A model generated the notes under the pieces. The model was not told the DNA's origin and made no database searches. It saw only the letters and a list, made by a program, of their open reading frames with translations. Below are positions 56,118 through 64,000 of a stretch of 64,000 bases of DNA, one piece after another. A program made the translations under genes and the position numbers. The stretch comes from Aliikangiella sp. G2MR2-5 (GTDB lineage Bacteria; Pseudomonadota; Gammaproteobacteria; Enterobacterales; Kangiellaceae), in contig NZ_JADPQF010000005.1 in the NCBI RefSeq assembly GCF_015687155.1, positions 124,001 through 188,000 on the forward strand. Reading direction: 5' to 3'. Numbering within the stretch: the stretch's first letter is position 1; every line of letters begins with the position of its first letter.

Positions 56118-57284
56118 ATGAATGATTTTCTTAATCTGGAATCAAAGCTTCTTGAAATAGAGGGCTCAGGCTTATTGCGCCGGCGTAAAACCCTGTCGGG
56201 TTCGCAAGGTACTCGAATAACTATTGATGGAAAGAGCTTTTTAAATTTTGCCAGTAATGACTATCTGGGAATTGCTGAATCAAAAGAAGCGCGAGATGCA
56301 GTGACAAAGTCGCTTCATGAATTTGGCTTTGGTTCAGGGGCATCTCACCTGGTTGTTGGTCATCAATCGCCGCATGACAATTTTGAAAAGGCGATGGCAG
56401 AGTTTCTTGAGCGCGAATCTACGCTCAGTTTTTCCAGTGGCTATATGGCCAACCTGGGGATATTGCAGTCATTGGCAACCAAGGGGGACGTGATAATAGC
56501 GGACAAGCTAAATCATGCTTCTCTAATCGATGGCGTGAAACTGTCAGGCGCCGAATCAAAACGCTACCCTCATTGCGACTTAGATGCATTGGAAAAAAGG
56601 CTTGCTGCAAGTGGACAAAACAAGTTTGTTGTGACTGACAGTGTTTTCAGCATGGATGGAGACATAGCGCCTTTGCCCGATATTGTTGGGCTCTGCCAAA
56701 AATATGAGGCCATTTTAATTGTCGATGATGCACATGGATTTGGTGTTTTAGGAGAAAATGGTCGTGGTATTTGCGAGCATTTCGAGTTAACTCAAAAACA
56801 GTTACCGGTGCTGATGACGACCTTAGGTAAGGCACTGGGAGGTAATGGCGCTGTGGTTAGCGGTGACAAAAAACTGGTTGATTATCTAATCCAGGTTGCT
56901 CGTAGTTATATTTATACAACAGCAATGCCTGCGTCGGTAGCCGCTGGAAATCTGGCTAATCTGAAATTGCTGATGGATAACAATGAGCGCGTTGAAAAAC
57001 TGCGACAAAATATTTCCTATTTTAAAATGGGCTTCGAGGTAAGGGCATTGTCCAAACGAGTACAACTGATGCCTTCGAACACTGCAATTCAGCCTGTTGT
57101 TATTGGTGATAATCAAAAGCTGATTGTGCTGAATGAAAAGCTGGAAAGCCGTGGTATTCTGGTGGGGGCGATCAGGCCGCCGACAGTACCTAAAAACTCG
57201 GCACGACTCAGAGTCACTATTTCTAGCGGACATAGCCAAACACAGATTAATGAACTGCTCGATATTTTGGCCGAAACTATATAG
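56118..57284 (+). CDS. bioF: 8-amino-7-oxononanoate synthase
   Basis: This PLP enzyme condenses pimeloyl-ACP and alanine. FASNDYLGIA, FGSGASHLVVGH, VDDAHGFGVLG and the PLP-binding TTLGKALGGNGA are intact over 388 residues. The ATG at 56118 matches the family start; an open frame begins earlier at 56010 inside bioB and is rejected. It begins 52 bases after bioB. No strong ribosome-binding site is visible. Confidence 0.95.
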   Translation: MNDFLNLESKLLEIEGSGLLRRRKTLSGSQGTRITIDGKSFLNFASNDYLGIAESKEARDAVTKSLHEFGFGSGASHLVVGHQSPHDNFEKAMAEFLERESTLSFSSGYMANLGILQSLATKGDVIIADKLNHASLIDGVKLSGAESKRYPHCDLDALEKRLAASGQNKFVVTDSVFSMDGDIAPLPDIVGLCQKYEAILIVDDAHGFGVLGENGRGICEHFELTQKQLPVLMTTLGKALGGNGAVVSGDKKLVDYLIQVARSYIYTTAMPASVAAGNLANLKLLMDNNERVEKLRQNISYFKMGFEVRALSKRVQLMPSNTAIQPVVIGDNQKLIVLNEKLESRGILVGAIRPPTVPKNSARLRVTISSGHSQTQINELLDILAETI

Positions 57285-57338
57285 GTGTTCGGCTATTTTT
57301 GTTTTATTTAACGATTCTGAAGAGAAAGAAAGGTCAAA

Positions 57339-58187
57339 ATGAAGTTAAAACCTTTTGTAAATGTTTCTGGGCAGGGGCCTGCTCTGGTTTTACTCCATGG
57401 TTGGGGATTGCATGGTGGTATCTGGGAAACAGTACTACCGCAACTGGAAAGTCAGTTTACAGTGCATAACATCGATCTCCCGGGATTTGGATATAGTCCG
57501 GTTCATAATGGCGACTACACATTTGATTATCTGGTTGACTCAGTTGCTGCAGTGCTACCAGAAAAGTGTTTTTTACTGGGTTGGTCTTTGGGTGGTATGG
57601 TCGCAACTAAGCTAGCGATCGATCTTCCAGATAAAATCGAAAAGCTTATTACTGTCGCATCGAATCCCAGTTTTGTCGCTAACGATGACTGGCACGGTAT
57701 GCAGGCTCAAGTACTGGAATCATTTATCCAATATCTGGAAGAAGATTATGAGGGGACTTTGATCAAGTTTCTCGGCATCCAGACCATGGGGAGCGCAACG
57801 CAAAAAGACGATATCAAGAAGTTAAAGGATACAGTGTTTATTCACGGTCAGCCGTCGAAAAAAGCATTAAGAGGCGGACTACAAATTTTACACGATATTA
57901 ATCTGGTTCCTGAGTTGGCAAAACTAAATGTTCCTGCTTTACGAATCTACGGTCGACTCGACTCTTTGGTGCCGGCCAAGGTGGCTGCAGATGTTGAAAA
58001 TCACCTACCGAATAGTCAGGCGATTGTTTACCGACGCTCGGCTCATGCGCCTTTTCTTTCATGTACTGAAGAATTTTGCCGTGATGTGACAGAGTTCCTG
58101 GTTGGTAGAAATCAATCTTGTGAAGAGCAAAACGAAAATTCTATTAACGGTGAAATACTACTGCCTCTGATTGAGGGAAATAACTAA
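57339..58187 (+). CDS. bioH: Pimeloyl-ACP methyl ester carboxylesterase
   Basis: This alpha/beta hydrolase removes the methyl group that BioC adds during pimelate synthesis. The oxyanion-hole segment LLHGWGLHGGIWE, nucleophile Ser in GWSLGGM, Asp in GRLDSLVP and His in SAHAPFLS form the catalytic set. AAAGG precedes the ATG. The stop TAA overlaps the ATG of bioC by one base, indicating coupling. It has 282 residues, slightly longer at the C-terminus than E. coli BioH. Confidence 0.93.
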   Translation: MKLKPFVNVSGQGPALVLLHGWGLHGGIWETVLPQLESQFTVHNIDLPGFGYSPVHNGDYTFDYLVDSVAAVLPEKCFLLGWSLGGMVATKLAIDLPDKIEKLITVASNPSFVANDDWHGMQAQVLESFIQYLEEDYEGTLIKFLGIQTMGSATQKDDIKKLKDTVFIHGQPSKKALRGGLQILHDINLVPELAKLNVPALRIYGRLDSLVPAKVAADVENHLPNSQAIVYRRSAHAPFLSCTEEFCRDVTEFLVGRNQSCEEQNENSINGEILLPLIEGNN

Positions 58188-59047
58188 TGGCGATTGAGAA
58201 AAAGCTTATCGCCAAAGCCTTCAGTGACGCGGCAGAACAGTATGATGACTTTGCATTTTTGCAAAAAGAAGTTGCCGACCGAACTTTTGAACGACTTGGC
58301 TATATGCGTATTAAACCAAAAGCTATTTTAGATGTTGGTTGTGGAACAGGTTACTGTAGTCGTTACTTGAGAGATAGCTTTAAACGAGCAAAAGTTACCG
58401 GAGTAGATATTGCTCCAGGAATGATTGCTAAAGCCAGTCAGCAGCAAAGCCTTTTCAGGAAAATTGATTATCAGGTTGCTGATGTCGATAGTTTGCCTTT
58501 TAAAGATAATCAGTTCGATCTGGTTTTTTCAAGCTTGACCATACAGTGGTTGCCCGACCTGAAAAAAACTTTTACTGAACTTCATCGTGTACTCAAGCCT
58601 GGCGGTTTGCTGATCTTTTCTACTTTGGGGCCGGACACACTGACCGAGTTAAAGCAAAGCTGGCAACAGGTGGACTCCGATATTCATGTCAACAGTTTTT
58701 TAGATATGCACATTGTGGGCGATGAGGTATTTAACGCTTCTTTTGAAAATACGGTGATGGACCGAGATATTATTACCCTGACCTATCAAACGATGAAAGG
58801 CTTGATGACGGATCTTAAAGCCATTGGGGCGCATAATATTAATGACAAGCGCTCAAGAGGCTTGATGGGAAAAGGTAAGTTTCAGAAGTTAAGTGATGCT
58901 TACGAAAAATTTCGCTGGGAAAGTGGAGAACTACCTGCAACTTACGAAGTCATTTATGGACATGCCTGGAAGAGAGATGGAAAGCCGCAAAAAGACTACC
59001 ATACCTATGAGGTCAGCCTTCAGCCAGGAAAAACTGACAATTCATAA
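58187..59047 (+). CDS. bioC: Malonyl-ACP O-methyltransferase
   Basis: This SAM-dependent methyltransferase starts pimelate synthesis by methylating malonyl-ACP. The SAM-binding AILDVGCGTGYCSRYL and the SSLTIQWLPDL segment are typical of BioC; length 286 is as expected. It is translationally coupled to bioH and followed by bioD after 40 bases. Confidence 0.94.
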   Translation: MAIEKKLIAKAFSDAAEQYDDFAFLQKEVADRTFERLGYMRIKPKAILDVGCGTGYCSRYLRDSFKRAKVTGVDIAPGMIAKASQQQSLFRKIDYQVADVDSLPFKDNQFDLVFSSLTIQWLPDLKKTFTELHRVLKPGGLLIFSTLGPDTLTELKQSWQQVDSDIHVNSFLDMHIVGDEVFNASFENTVMDRDIITLTYQTMKGLMTDLKAIGAHNINDKRSRGLMGKGKFQKLSDAYEKFRWESGELPATYEVIYGHAWKRDGKPQKDYHTYEVSLQPGKTDNS

Positions 59048-59087
59048 TTACCGTTGTTATGCTTATAATTTAAGCGATAAATAAACT

Positions 59088-59786
59088 ATGACCAAAAGAC
59101 TGTTTATTACAGGTACCGATACTGAAGTCGGCAAAACCTTTTTTACCTGTGCTTTAATTCATGCTCTTAAAAGAGAAGGGCATTCGGTAATGGCTTTTAA
59201 ACCTGTCGCTGCAGGATGCGAGCTGGTTAATGGAGAAATGAAAAACGATGATGCGCTAGCGATTATTAGTGCGCTCGGAGGTTCTCCTGATTATTCCTCC
59301 ATTAACCCGATAGCTTTACAGACTCCGATTGCACCTCATATTGCCGCTCAAAAAGAAGGAATTGAACTGTCTGTTCAGCACCTTACCCAACAGACAAAGC
59401 TTGAACAAGCGGATCAGGAATTCGTTTTGGTTGAAGGTGCAGGAGGCTGGCTGGTACCGCTAAATGCTGATGAGACCTTAGCAGATTTCGCCAGGGTAAT
59501 TAATGCAGAAGTTGTTCTGGTCGTAGGAATGAAGCTTGGTTGTATCAACCATGCATTATTAACCCAGCAGAGCATTTGTGGAATGGGGTTGAAGCTGGCT
59601 GGTTGGGTTGCTAATTATATTGATCCTGATATGTTGGCACAGCAAAGTAATCTGGAGTCCCTTAAACAATCTCTTAATTGTCCACTCATTGCGGAAATAC
59701 CTTACTTATCTGGTGTTGGTGCAGAGGACATGACAAAACTGAGAGCAAAGGCCGCCGATTATGTTAAGATTGCCTCACTAGTTTAA
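59088..59786 (+). CDS. bioD: Dethiobiotin synthetase
   Basis: It closes the ureido ring of dethiobiotin with CO2 and ATP. The P-loop FITGTDTEVGKTFFTCAL, FKPVAAGCE and VEGAGGWLVPL motifs are intact over 232 residues. It is the last gene of the bio cluster. bioA (DAPA aminotransferase), needed between BioF and BioD, is not in the window. Confidence 0.96.
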   Translation: MTKRLFITGTDTEVGKTFFTCALIHALKREGHSVMAFKPVAAGCELVNGEMKNDDALAIISALGGSPDYSSINPIALQTPIAPHIAAQKEGIELSVQHLTQQTKLEQADQEFVLVEGAGGWLVPLNADETLADFARVINAEVVLVVGMKLGCINHALLTQQSICGMGLKLAGWVANYIDPDMLAQQSNLESLKQSLNCPLIAEIPYLSGVGAEDMTKLRAKAADYVKIASLV

Positions 59787-59861
59787 TATTAAGGCTGATA
59801 ACTTGTCCGAGATTATGATATTTCGGGGTGGTTATAGTTTTTTTCGTTGAAAGGCTGTCGA

Positions 59862-60689
59862 ATGGCAAAGCTCGGTCAATTTAATTTTCTAAAAATATCT
59901 CGTAAGAGTGCTCGCGGTACTTTTTTTGAAACTCGCGAGTTCGGACAGGTATTTCTTCCGGCAGCATTGACTCCTGGTCATTGTGAAGTAGGTGATAAGA
60001 TTCGAGTGTTTCTTTATCGAGATACACATGATAACGTGGTTGCAACAACACTGTCTCCCAGAGTTGAGGTGGGCGGGGTTGCCTGCCTGAAAGTTGTCTC
60101 CGTTAGTAACGTGGGCGCATTTCTCGACTGGGGGTTACCAAAAGATCTGTTTGTTCCATTTGCGCAGCAAGTGCGTCCTATGAGGGAAGGAGAGTTTCAT
60201 ATTGTCTATTTATATGAGGACAATACTGGACGAATCTGTGGCTCTAGCAAACTGAATCGTGTACTTAAAACTGAATGTCTTGAATTAAAAACTGGTGATG
60301 CGGTTAAGCTGATTGTCGGTTCTCAAACCGATTTGGGCTATAAGATGATAGTAAACGAAAAGTACTGGGGAGTGCTGCATAAAGAGGATGTTTTTCGAGA
60401 GTTGCGCTTTGGTCAGAGTTTAAAAGGTTTCATTAAAAAACGAAGAGATGATAATCGGCTCGATATCACCTTGAATAAACCCGGGTCGCAAAATGATTCC
60501 TTAACTGAAAAAATACTGGCATCGATAGATGAAGGAGAAGGATTTTCTGAATTCAATGATAAAACGGCACCTGAGTTAATATATTCAGCCTTTGGAGTGA
60601 GTAAAAAAGTATTCAAGGCAGCATTGGGAACTTTATACAAAGAAAGAAAAATCGTAATCTTAAAAGACGGAATTCGACGAGCAGAATAG
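59862..60689 (+). CDS. S1 domain RNA-binding protein, CvfB/YitL family
   Basis: The ATG at 59862 follows AAAGG by about eight bases and gives 275 residues; the TTG at 59847 is rejected. Several S1-like beta-barrel units (LKVVSVSNVGAFLDWGLPKDLFVP is the clearest segment) and a C-terminal winged-helix-like part (PELIYSAFGVSKKVFKAALG) match the CvfB family, first known from Staphylococcus as a virulence regulator that binds RNA. It follows the bio cluster by 75 bases, probably as an independent unit. Confidence 0.85.
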   Translation: MAKLGQFNFLKISRKSARGTFFETREFGQVFLPAALTPGHCEVGDKIRVFLYRDTHDNVVATTLSPRVEVGGVACLKVVSVSNVGAFLDWGLPKDLFVPFAQQVRPMREGEFHIVYLYEDNTGRICGSSKLNRVLKTECLELKTGDAVKLIVGSQTDLGYKMIVNEKYWGVLHKEDVFRELRFGQSLKGFIKKRRDDNRLDITLNKPGSQNDSLTEKILASIDEGEGFSEFNDKTAPELIYSAFGVSKKVFKAALGTLYKERKIVILKDGIRRAE

Positions 60690-60718
60690 CATTAGAATTA
60701 TCAACGGAGGCCAAGGTA

Positions 60719-61252
60719 GTGAGAATGAACAGGATTTTTTATTGTTTAGTTTTTTTTCTTGGTTTGTCTTTTTACTCTGATTCAGCCAAAGCCGATATTG
60801 TTAGTGACAGTGGTAATGAGTTTTCACTCAAATTTAGCTACGTAATCAATTCTGATATCGATACCTTTGAGAAAAAGTTTTTTGCAATTGACCAATGGTG
60901 GGATCCTGCCCACTCTTATTCTGGCAACAAAGAGAATTTGTATCTGGACATTACTCAGGGACAATGTTTTTGTGAAAAGCTTAACAGTGGTGGATTTGTC
61001 CGCCATCTCGATATAGCACATTACGAGCCACGTAAAATCATTCGCTTTCTTGGCGGACTGGGACCATTGCAAACTCTACCTGTCAACGGTGTTATGGAGT
61101 TTAGTTTTATACAAAATCAATCGCATCAAATTGAGCTTACAGTTACCTATCTGGTTGCTGGAACTGTTCAGCTAAAAGGATGGGCGACCCCTGTTAATCG
61201 AGTGATCGAAGAACAACTGATCAGACTAAAAAGTTACGCCGAGAAAAAATAG
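60719..61252 (+). CDS. Secreted SRPBCC/START-like protein
   Basis: This 177-residue protein has a signal peptide (cleaved near SAKAD) followed by a single alpha/beta domain. KFFAIDQWWDPAHSYSG and the RKIIRFLGGLGPLQTLPVNG segment are typical of SRPBCC polyketide-cyclase-like proteins, which hold a hydrophobic ligand. The start is GTG 60719 (GGAGG eight bases before) or ATG 60725, differing by two residues. Role unknown. Confidence 0.75.
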   Translation: MRMNRIFYCLVFFLGLSFYSDSAKADIVSDSGNEFSLKFSYVINSDIDTFEKKFFAIDQWWDPAHSYSGNKENLYLDITQGQCFCEKLNSGGFVRHLDIAHYEPRKIIRFLGGLGPLQTLPVNGVMEFSFIQNQSHQIELTVTYLVAGTVQLKGWATPVNRVIEEQLIRLKSYAEKK

Positions 61253-61323
61253 AAAACTATTTTCTACTTGAACAGTCCGAAATTGCATAATAATCAATAT
61301 ACTAGCCTCCATCGGGACCTACT

Positions 61324-62895
61324 ATGAACAAATTACTTCAATATATTTTTTCCTTTTTTATCATTCTTTGCACGGTTGAACTCAATGCTGCCCCGGCCGA
61401 TGCTCCGCAACGTCAACGTGGTGAAGGCCCTTTTGAGCGTTTGATTTTGAGAGGCGTTACCTTGATCAACGGCGAAGGTGCTCCGGCAAGAGGCCCTGTT
61501 GATATTGTAATTGAAGGTAATGTGATTACTCAGATTCAAAGTGTAGGGAGTCCCGGAGTACCTATTGTAGGTAACAGGCCAAAGGCTGAGGCGGGAGATA
61601 AGGTATTGGAGCTCGAAGGGCACTATGTTTTCCCCGGGTTTGTTGATATGCATGGTCACATCGGTAATAGCGCTCAAGTGACTACAGCCGAATATACGTA
61701 TAAGCTCTGGTTGGCTCATGGAATTACAACTGTGCGCGAACCGGGCAGTTTCAATGGTGCTGATTTTACATTGAATCAGGTACGAAAAAGCCAAAAAAAT
61801 CAAATAACCGCGCCTCGTATAATTCCTTATTTTGGTTTTGGTCTGGGCGAAACTGCACCGATTAGTGATGCTGAAAAAGCACGTAGTTGGGTCAAGAAAA
61901 TTGCAAAGAAAGGTGCGCGAGGAATCAAGTTTTTTGGTACGCATCCGGATATATTTAGTGCAGCTGTTGATGAGGCTCGAAAGCGTGGTTTAAGGACCAT
62001 GATGCATCATGCGCAGCTGGATGTTGCTCATCTGAATGCCATGGATAGCGCTCGAATCGGTTTAACCAGCATGGAACACTGGTATGGATTACCTGAAGCG
62101 ATGTTTACCGATCAAGTCATACAAAATTATCCCATTGATTATAACTACAACAATGAACAGCACCGTTTTAGTGAAGCTGGTAAGCTTTGGCTCCAGGCGG
62201 CACTACCGGGGAGTGTTAAATGGAATACAGTTAGAGATGAGTTAATTGGATTAGATTTTACCATTAACCCTACGCTAACCATTTATGAGGCAAACAGGGA
62301 TTTGATGCGAGAGAAAAATGCTGACTGGCATGCAGAATACACTTTACCCGGACTATGGGAATTTTTTACTGCTAGTCGCTATACGCATGGTTCCTACCAC
62401 TTCGATTGGACAACTCAGGAAGAAATAAACTGGAAGAATAATTTTCGACGTTGGATGACTTTTTTAAATGATTATAAGAATCATGGTGGCCGTGTAACGA
62501 CTGGAAGTGATTCAGGCTATATCTACAAGATTTACGGTTTCGGATTTGTACGTGAATTAGAGTTGTTGCAAGAAGCGGGATTTCACCCCTTAGAGGTTAT
62601 GCAGTCAGCGACAATTAAAGGGGCGGAAGCACTTGGTATGGATCATCAAATCGGCTCTGTGTCAGTTGGTAAATTAGCTGATCTGGTGATATCCAAAGAA
62701 AACCCGTTACAAAATTTCAAGACATTATATGGCACAGGATTTACCCGGTTGAATGATGATAATAATTTAGTCAAGGTTGGTGGGGTAAAATATACAATTA
62801 AGGACGGTATTATTTTTGATGCCAGCCAGTTGCTCGCTGATGTTCGAGCGATAGTCAAAAATGAAAAAGATAAACAAATTAAAAAAGGAAAATAG
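61324..62895 (+). CDS. Secreted amidohydrolase superfamily protein
   Basis: The 523-residue protein has a signal peptide (cut near ELNAA) and a metal-dependent hydrolase fold. The metal-binding HxH is in FPGFVDMHGHIGN, further His in TMMHHAQLD and SMEHWYG, and the catalytic Asp in TTGSDSGYIY. The C-terminal GSVSVGKLADLVI closes the composite beta-domain. Similar secreted enzymes hydrolyse imidazolone-like rings or peptides (prolidase-like); the substrate is not predictable. dgkA starts three bases after its stop. Confidence 0.85.
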   Translation: MNKLLQYIFSFFIILCTVELNAAPADAPQRQRGEGPFERLILRGVTLINGEGAPARGPVDIVIEGNVITQIQSVGSPGVPIVGNRPKAEAGDKVLELEGHYVFPGFVDMHGHIGNSAQVTTAEYTYKLWLAHGITTVREPGSFNGADFTLNQVRKSQKNQITAPRIIPYFGFGLGETAPISDAEKARSWVKKIAKKGARGIKFFGTHPDIFSAAVDEARKRGLRTMMHHAQLDVAHLNAMDSARIGLTSMEHWYGLPEAMFTDQVIQNYPIDYNYNNEQHRFSEAGKLWLQAALPGSVKWNTVRDELIGLDFTINPTLTIYEANRDLMREKNADWHAEYTLPGLWEFFTASRYTHGSYHFDWTTQEEINWKNNFRRWMTFLNDYKNHGGRVTTGSDSGYIYKIYGFGFVRELELLQEAGFHPLEVMQSATIKGAEALGMDHQIGSVSVGKLADLVISKENPLQNFKTLYGTGFTRLNDDNNLVKVGGVKYTIKDGIIFDASQLLADVRAIVKNEKDKQIKKGK

Positions 62896-62898
62896 TTT

Positions 62899-63273
62899 AT
62901 GGCCAAACCGGGAAAAACAGGAATCGCGCGCGTTATTCATGCAACCGGTTATTCTATTAAAGGTTTAAAGGCCGCATGGAAAAATGAAGCTGCTTTTCGC
63001 CAGGAAGTCATACTGGCTATTGTTGGTATTCCTCTTGCGGCCTGGTTAGCCAATAACCGGTTTGAGTTTCTATGGTTAATTCTTCCGTTGTTTCTGGTGG
63101 TCGCGGCGGAATTAACTAACTCTGCGTTGGAAGCTGCTGTCGATCGCATTAGTGATGAGCATCATCATTTGTCCGGGCGAGCAAAAGACATTGGCTCTGC
63201 GCTAGTTTTTGTCTGTTTAATATTACTGGCAGTGATCTGGGGAGTTGTGCTTTTCGACCGCTTTCCATTGTGA
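62899..63273 (+). CDS. dgkA: Diacylglycerol kinase
   Basis: This small inner-membrane kinase phosphorylates diacylglycerol released by osmoregulated glucan or LPS modification. The 124 residues with three helices and the motifs WKNEAAFRQE, ELTNSALEAAVDRI and LSGRAKDIGSA match E. coli DgkA closely. It starts three bases after the amidohydrolase gene and is probably co-transcribed with it. Confidence 0.96.
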   Translation: MAKPGKTGIARVIHATGYSIKGLKAAWKNEAAFRQEVILAIVGIPLAAWLANNRFEFLWLILPLFLVVAAELTNSALEAAVDRISDEHHHLSGRAKDIGSALVFVCLILLAVIWGVVLFDRFPL

Positions 63274-63300
63274 CCAGAATTTTTAGTGTACTCAAACGTT

Positions 63301-63340
63301 AATATTTTCATCAGCGTATTAGTATCTGATTGAAAATATT
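63301..63340. terminator. AT-rich hairpin downstream of dgkA
   Basis: AATATTTTCA (63301-63310) pairs perfectly with TGAAAATATT (63331-63340), extended inward by TCAG/CTGA with one bulge. It could end the dgkA transcript, but only a short TT follows, and the next ribosome-binding sites begin a few bases later. An attenuator or mRNA-stability hairpin is equally possible. Confidence 0.4.
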
Positions 63341-63375
63341 TTGTAAGGAACTAAAAGTGAATGAGGATAAAAAAT

Positions 63376-63924
63376 ATGAACTGTACTAAATGTAAACAGG
63401 GGAGCTTATCACCCAGTTTTATTGAGGGATTATTCAGAGCGCATACTTGTACTGATTGTGGTGGAAACTGGATATTAATTGAGGATTACGTAGCCTGGAA
63501 AGAGAGAAATCCAGATGTGACTTTTAAAGAGGATGCCGTGTTTGAAGTCGATGACACAAAGACAGCTTTGCTATGTCCGGTATCAGGTACGATTATGCAA
63601 AAGTTCAAGGTATCACATGATAGTGAGCATAAGCTGGATTATAGTCCTCAAGTAGGTGGCGTATGGTTGGATAGAGGCGAGTGGGAATTTCTTAAGAGCG
63701 CAAATTTAGCTGGCTCTCTTAACAGGATCTTTACTGAGTTCTGGCAGAAAACAATACGCGAAGCGAGCGCCAAAGAGACTTTTACTGAAATTTATAAAGA
63801 AAAATTCGGCGAGGCTGATTACTTGAAAGCAAAAGAGATCAGAGAGTGGCTGACGGCTCATCCTTGTAAAGCCGATTTACGCGCCTATATCCTTGCTGAA
63901 GATCCCTATTCAGCTGAAAGATAG
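63376..63924 (+). CDS. Zinc-ribbon protein (zf-TFIIB type)
   Basis: This 182-residue protein opens with a zinc ribbon (CTKC at residues 3-6 and CTDCGGNW) and has a second Cys-containing segment (LLCPVSGTIMQ) followed by GVWLDRGEWEFL, the pattern of zf-TFIIB domain proteins. I prefer ATG 63376 because AGGA lies eight bases upstream and the Cys pair then sits at the very N-terminus, as in the family. ATG 63361 is the alternative. Function unknown. Confidence 0.75.
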   Translation: MNCTKCKQGSLSPSFIEGLFRAHTCTDCGGNWILIEDYVAWKERNPDVTFKEDAVFEVDDTKTALLCPVSGTIMQKFKVSHDSEHKLDYSPQVGGVWLDRGEWEFLKSANLAGSLNRIFTEFWQKTIREASAKETFTEIYKEKFGEADYLKAKEIREWLTAHPCKADLRAYILAEDPYSAER

Positions 63925-64000
63925 TCTCTTCAGGGATGGAGCAGGATTATAGCTCTGGCCTGGAGTTATTCACTATCTGAGAAAAAATAGCAAAAAACTT

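Overview
The window reads as chromosomal DNA of a free-living, probably marine, Gram-negative gammaproteobacterium. The genes for IlvC/IlvY, YebG, SrkA, DgkA and BioBFHCD are of gammaproteobacterial type, and outer-membrane, lipoprotein and chemotaxis genes are abundant. A Kangiella/Aliikangiella-like relative (Oceanospirillales/Alteromonadales area) is my best guess from gene content, but this is inference. I see no rRNA, tRNA, insertion sequence, prophage or CRISPR array.

Layout. (1) 1-3041 and 8564-13756 form an alpha-glucan/maltodextrin locus: a GH31 alpha-glucosidase cut by the window edge, two GH13 lipoprotein amylases, a cytoplasmic GH13 alpha-glucosidase and an SLC45-like MFS sugar transporter. 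(2) A minus-strand four-gene operon at 3149-8156 interrupts it. It encodes a coiled-coil protein, a membrane protein with a possible roadblock-like domain and an OmpA-like C-terminus, a Ras/Rab-like small GTPase and a PAS-GGDEF-EAL protein. This is the best candidate here for a poorly described system. (3) 13892-17136 holds a diguanylate cyclase, a 46-residue basic protein, a RelA/SpoT-like protein and a LacI-family regulator. (4) 17383-27529 is glucose catabolism: glk, a second LacI regulator, edd, zwf, pgl, eda, gap and pgi. A palindrome built on TGACACCGGTGTCA lies upstream of both glk and edd. (5) 27657-41548 is rich in cyclic-di-GMP signalling and type IV pilus-like functions: a Tsx-like outer-membrane protein overlapping an NMT1-CHASE-PAS-GGDEF-EAL sensor, an MshEN-like domain protein, a TerB-like protein, a FimL-like protein, two more GGDEF proteins and a DUF502 protein. 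(6) 41732-54770 holds the divergent ilvC/ilvY pair, an HD-GYP protein, yebG, small unknowns, a 7TMR-DISM histidine kinase whose 5' leader carries ten AAAGG repeats, an HBM-type chemoreceptor, srkA, a MATE transporter and comF. (7) 54956-59786 is the biotin cluster bioBFHCD. (8) The end holds an S1-type RNA-binding protein, an SRPBCC protein, an amidohydrolase, dgkA and a zinc-ribbon protein.

How it works together: glucans are cut in the envelope, imported by the MFS carrier, hydrolysed to glucose in the cytoplasm, phosphorylated by Glk and oxidised through the Entner-Doudoroff route. The two LacI regulators and two distinct palindrome types suggest separate control of maltodextrin and glucose genes. 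Five GGDEF proteins (two with EAL), one HD-GYP protein and one likely c-di-GMP-binding protein lie within about 42 kb.

Limits: all family calls come from reading motifs, without database searches. Start sites were chosen by ribosome-binding site and family fit and are stated where they matter.
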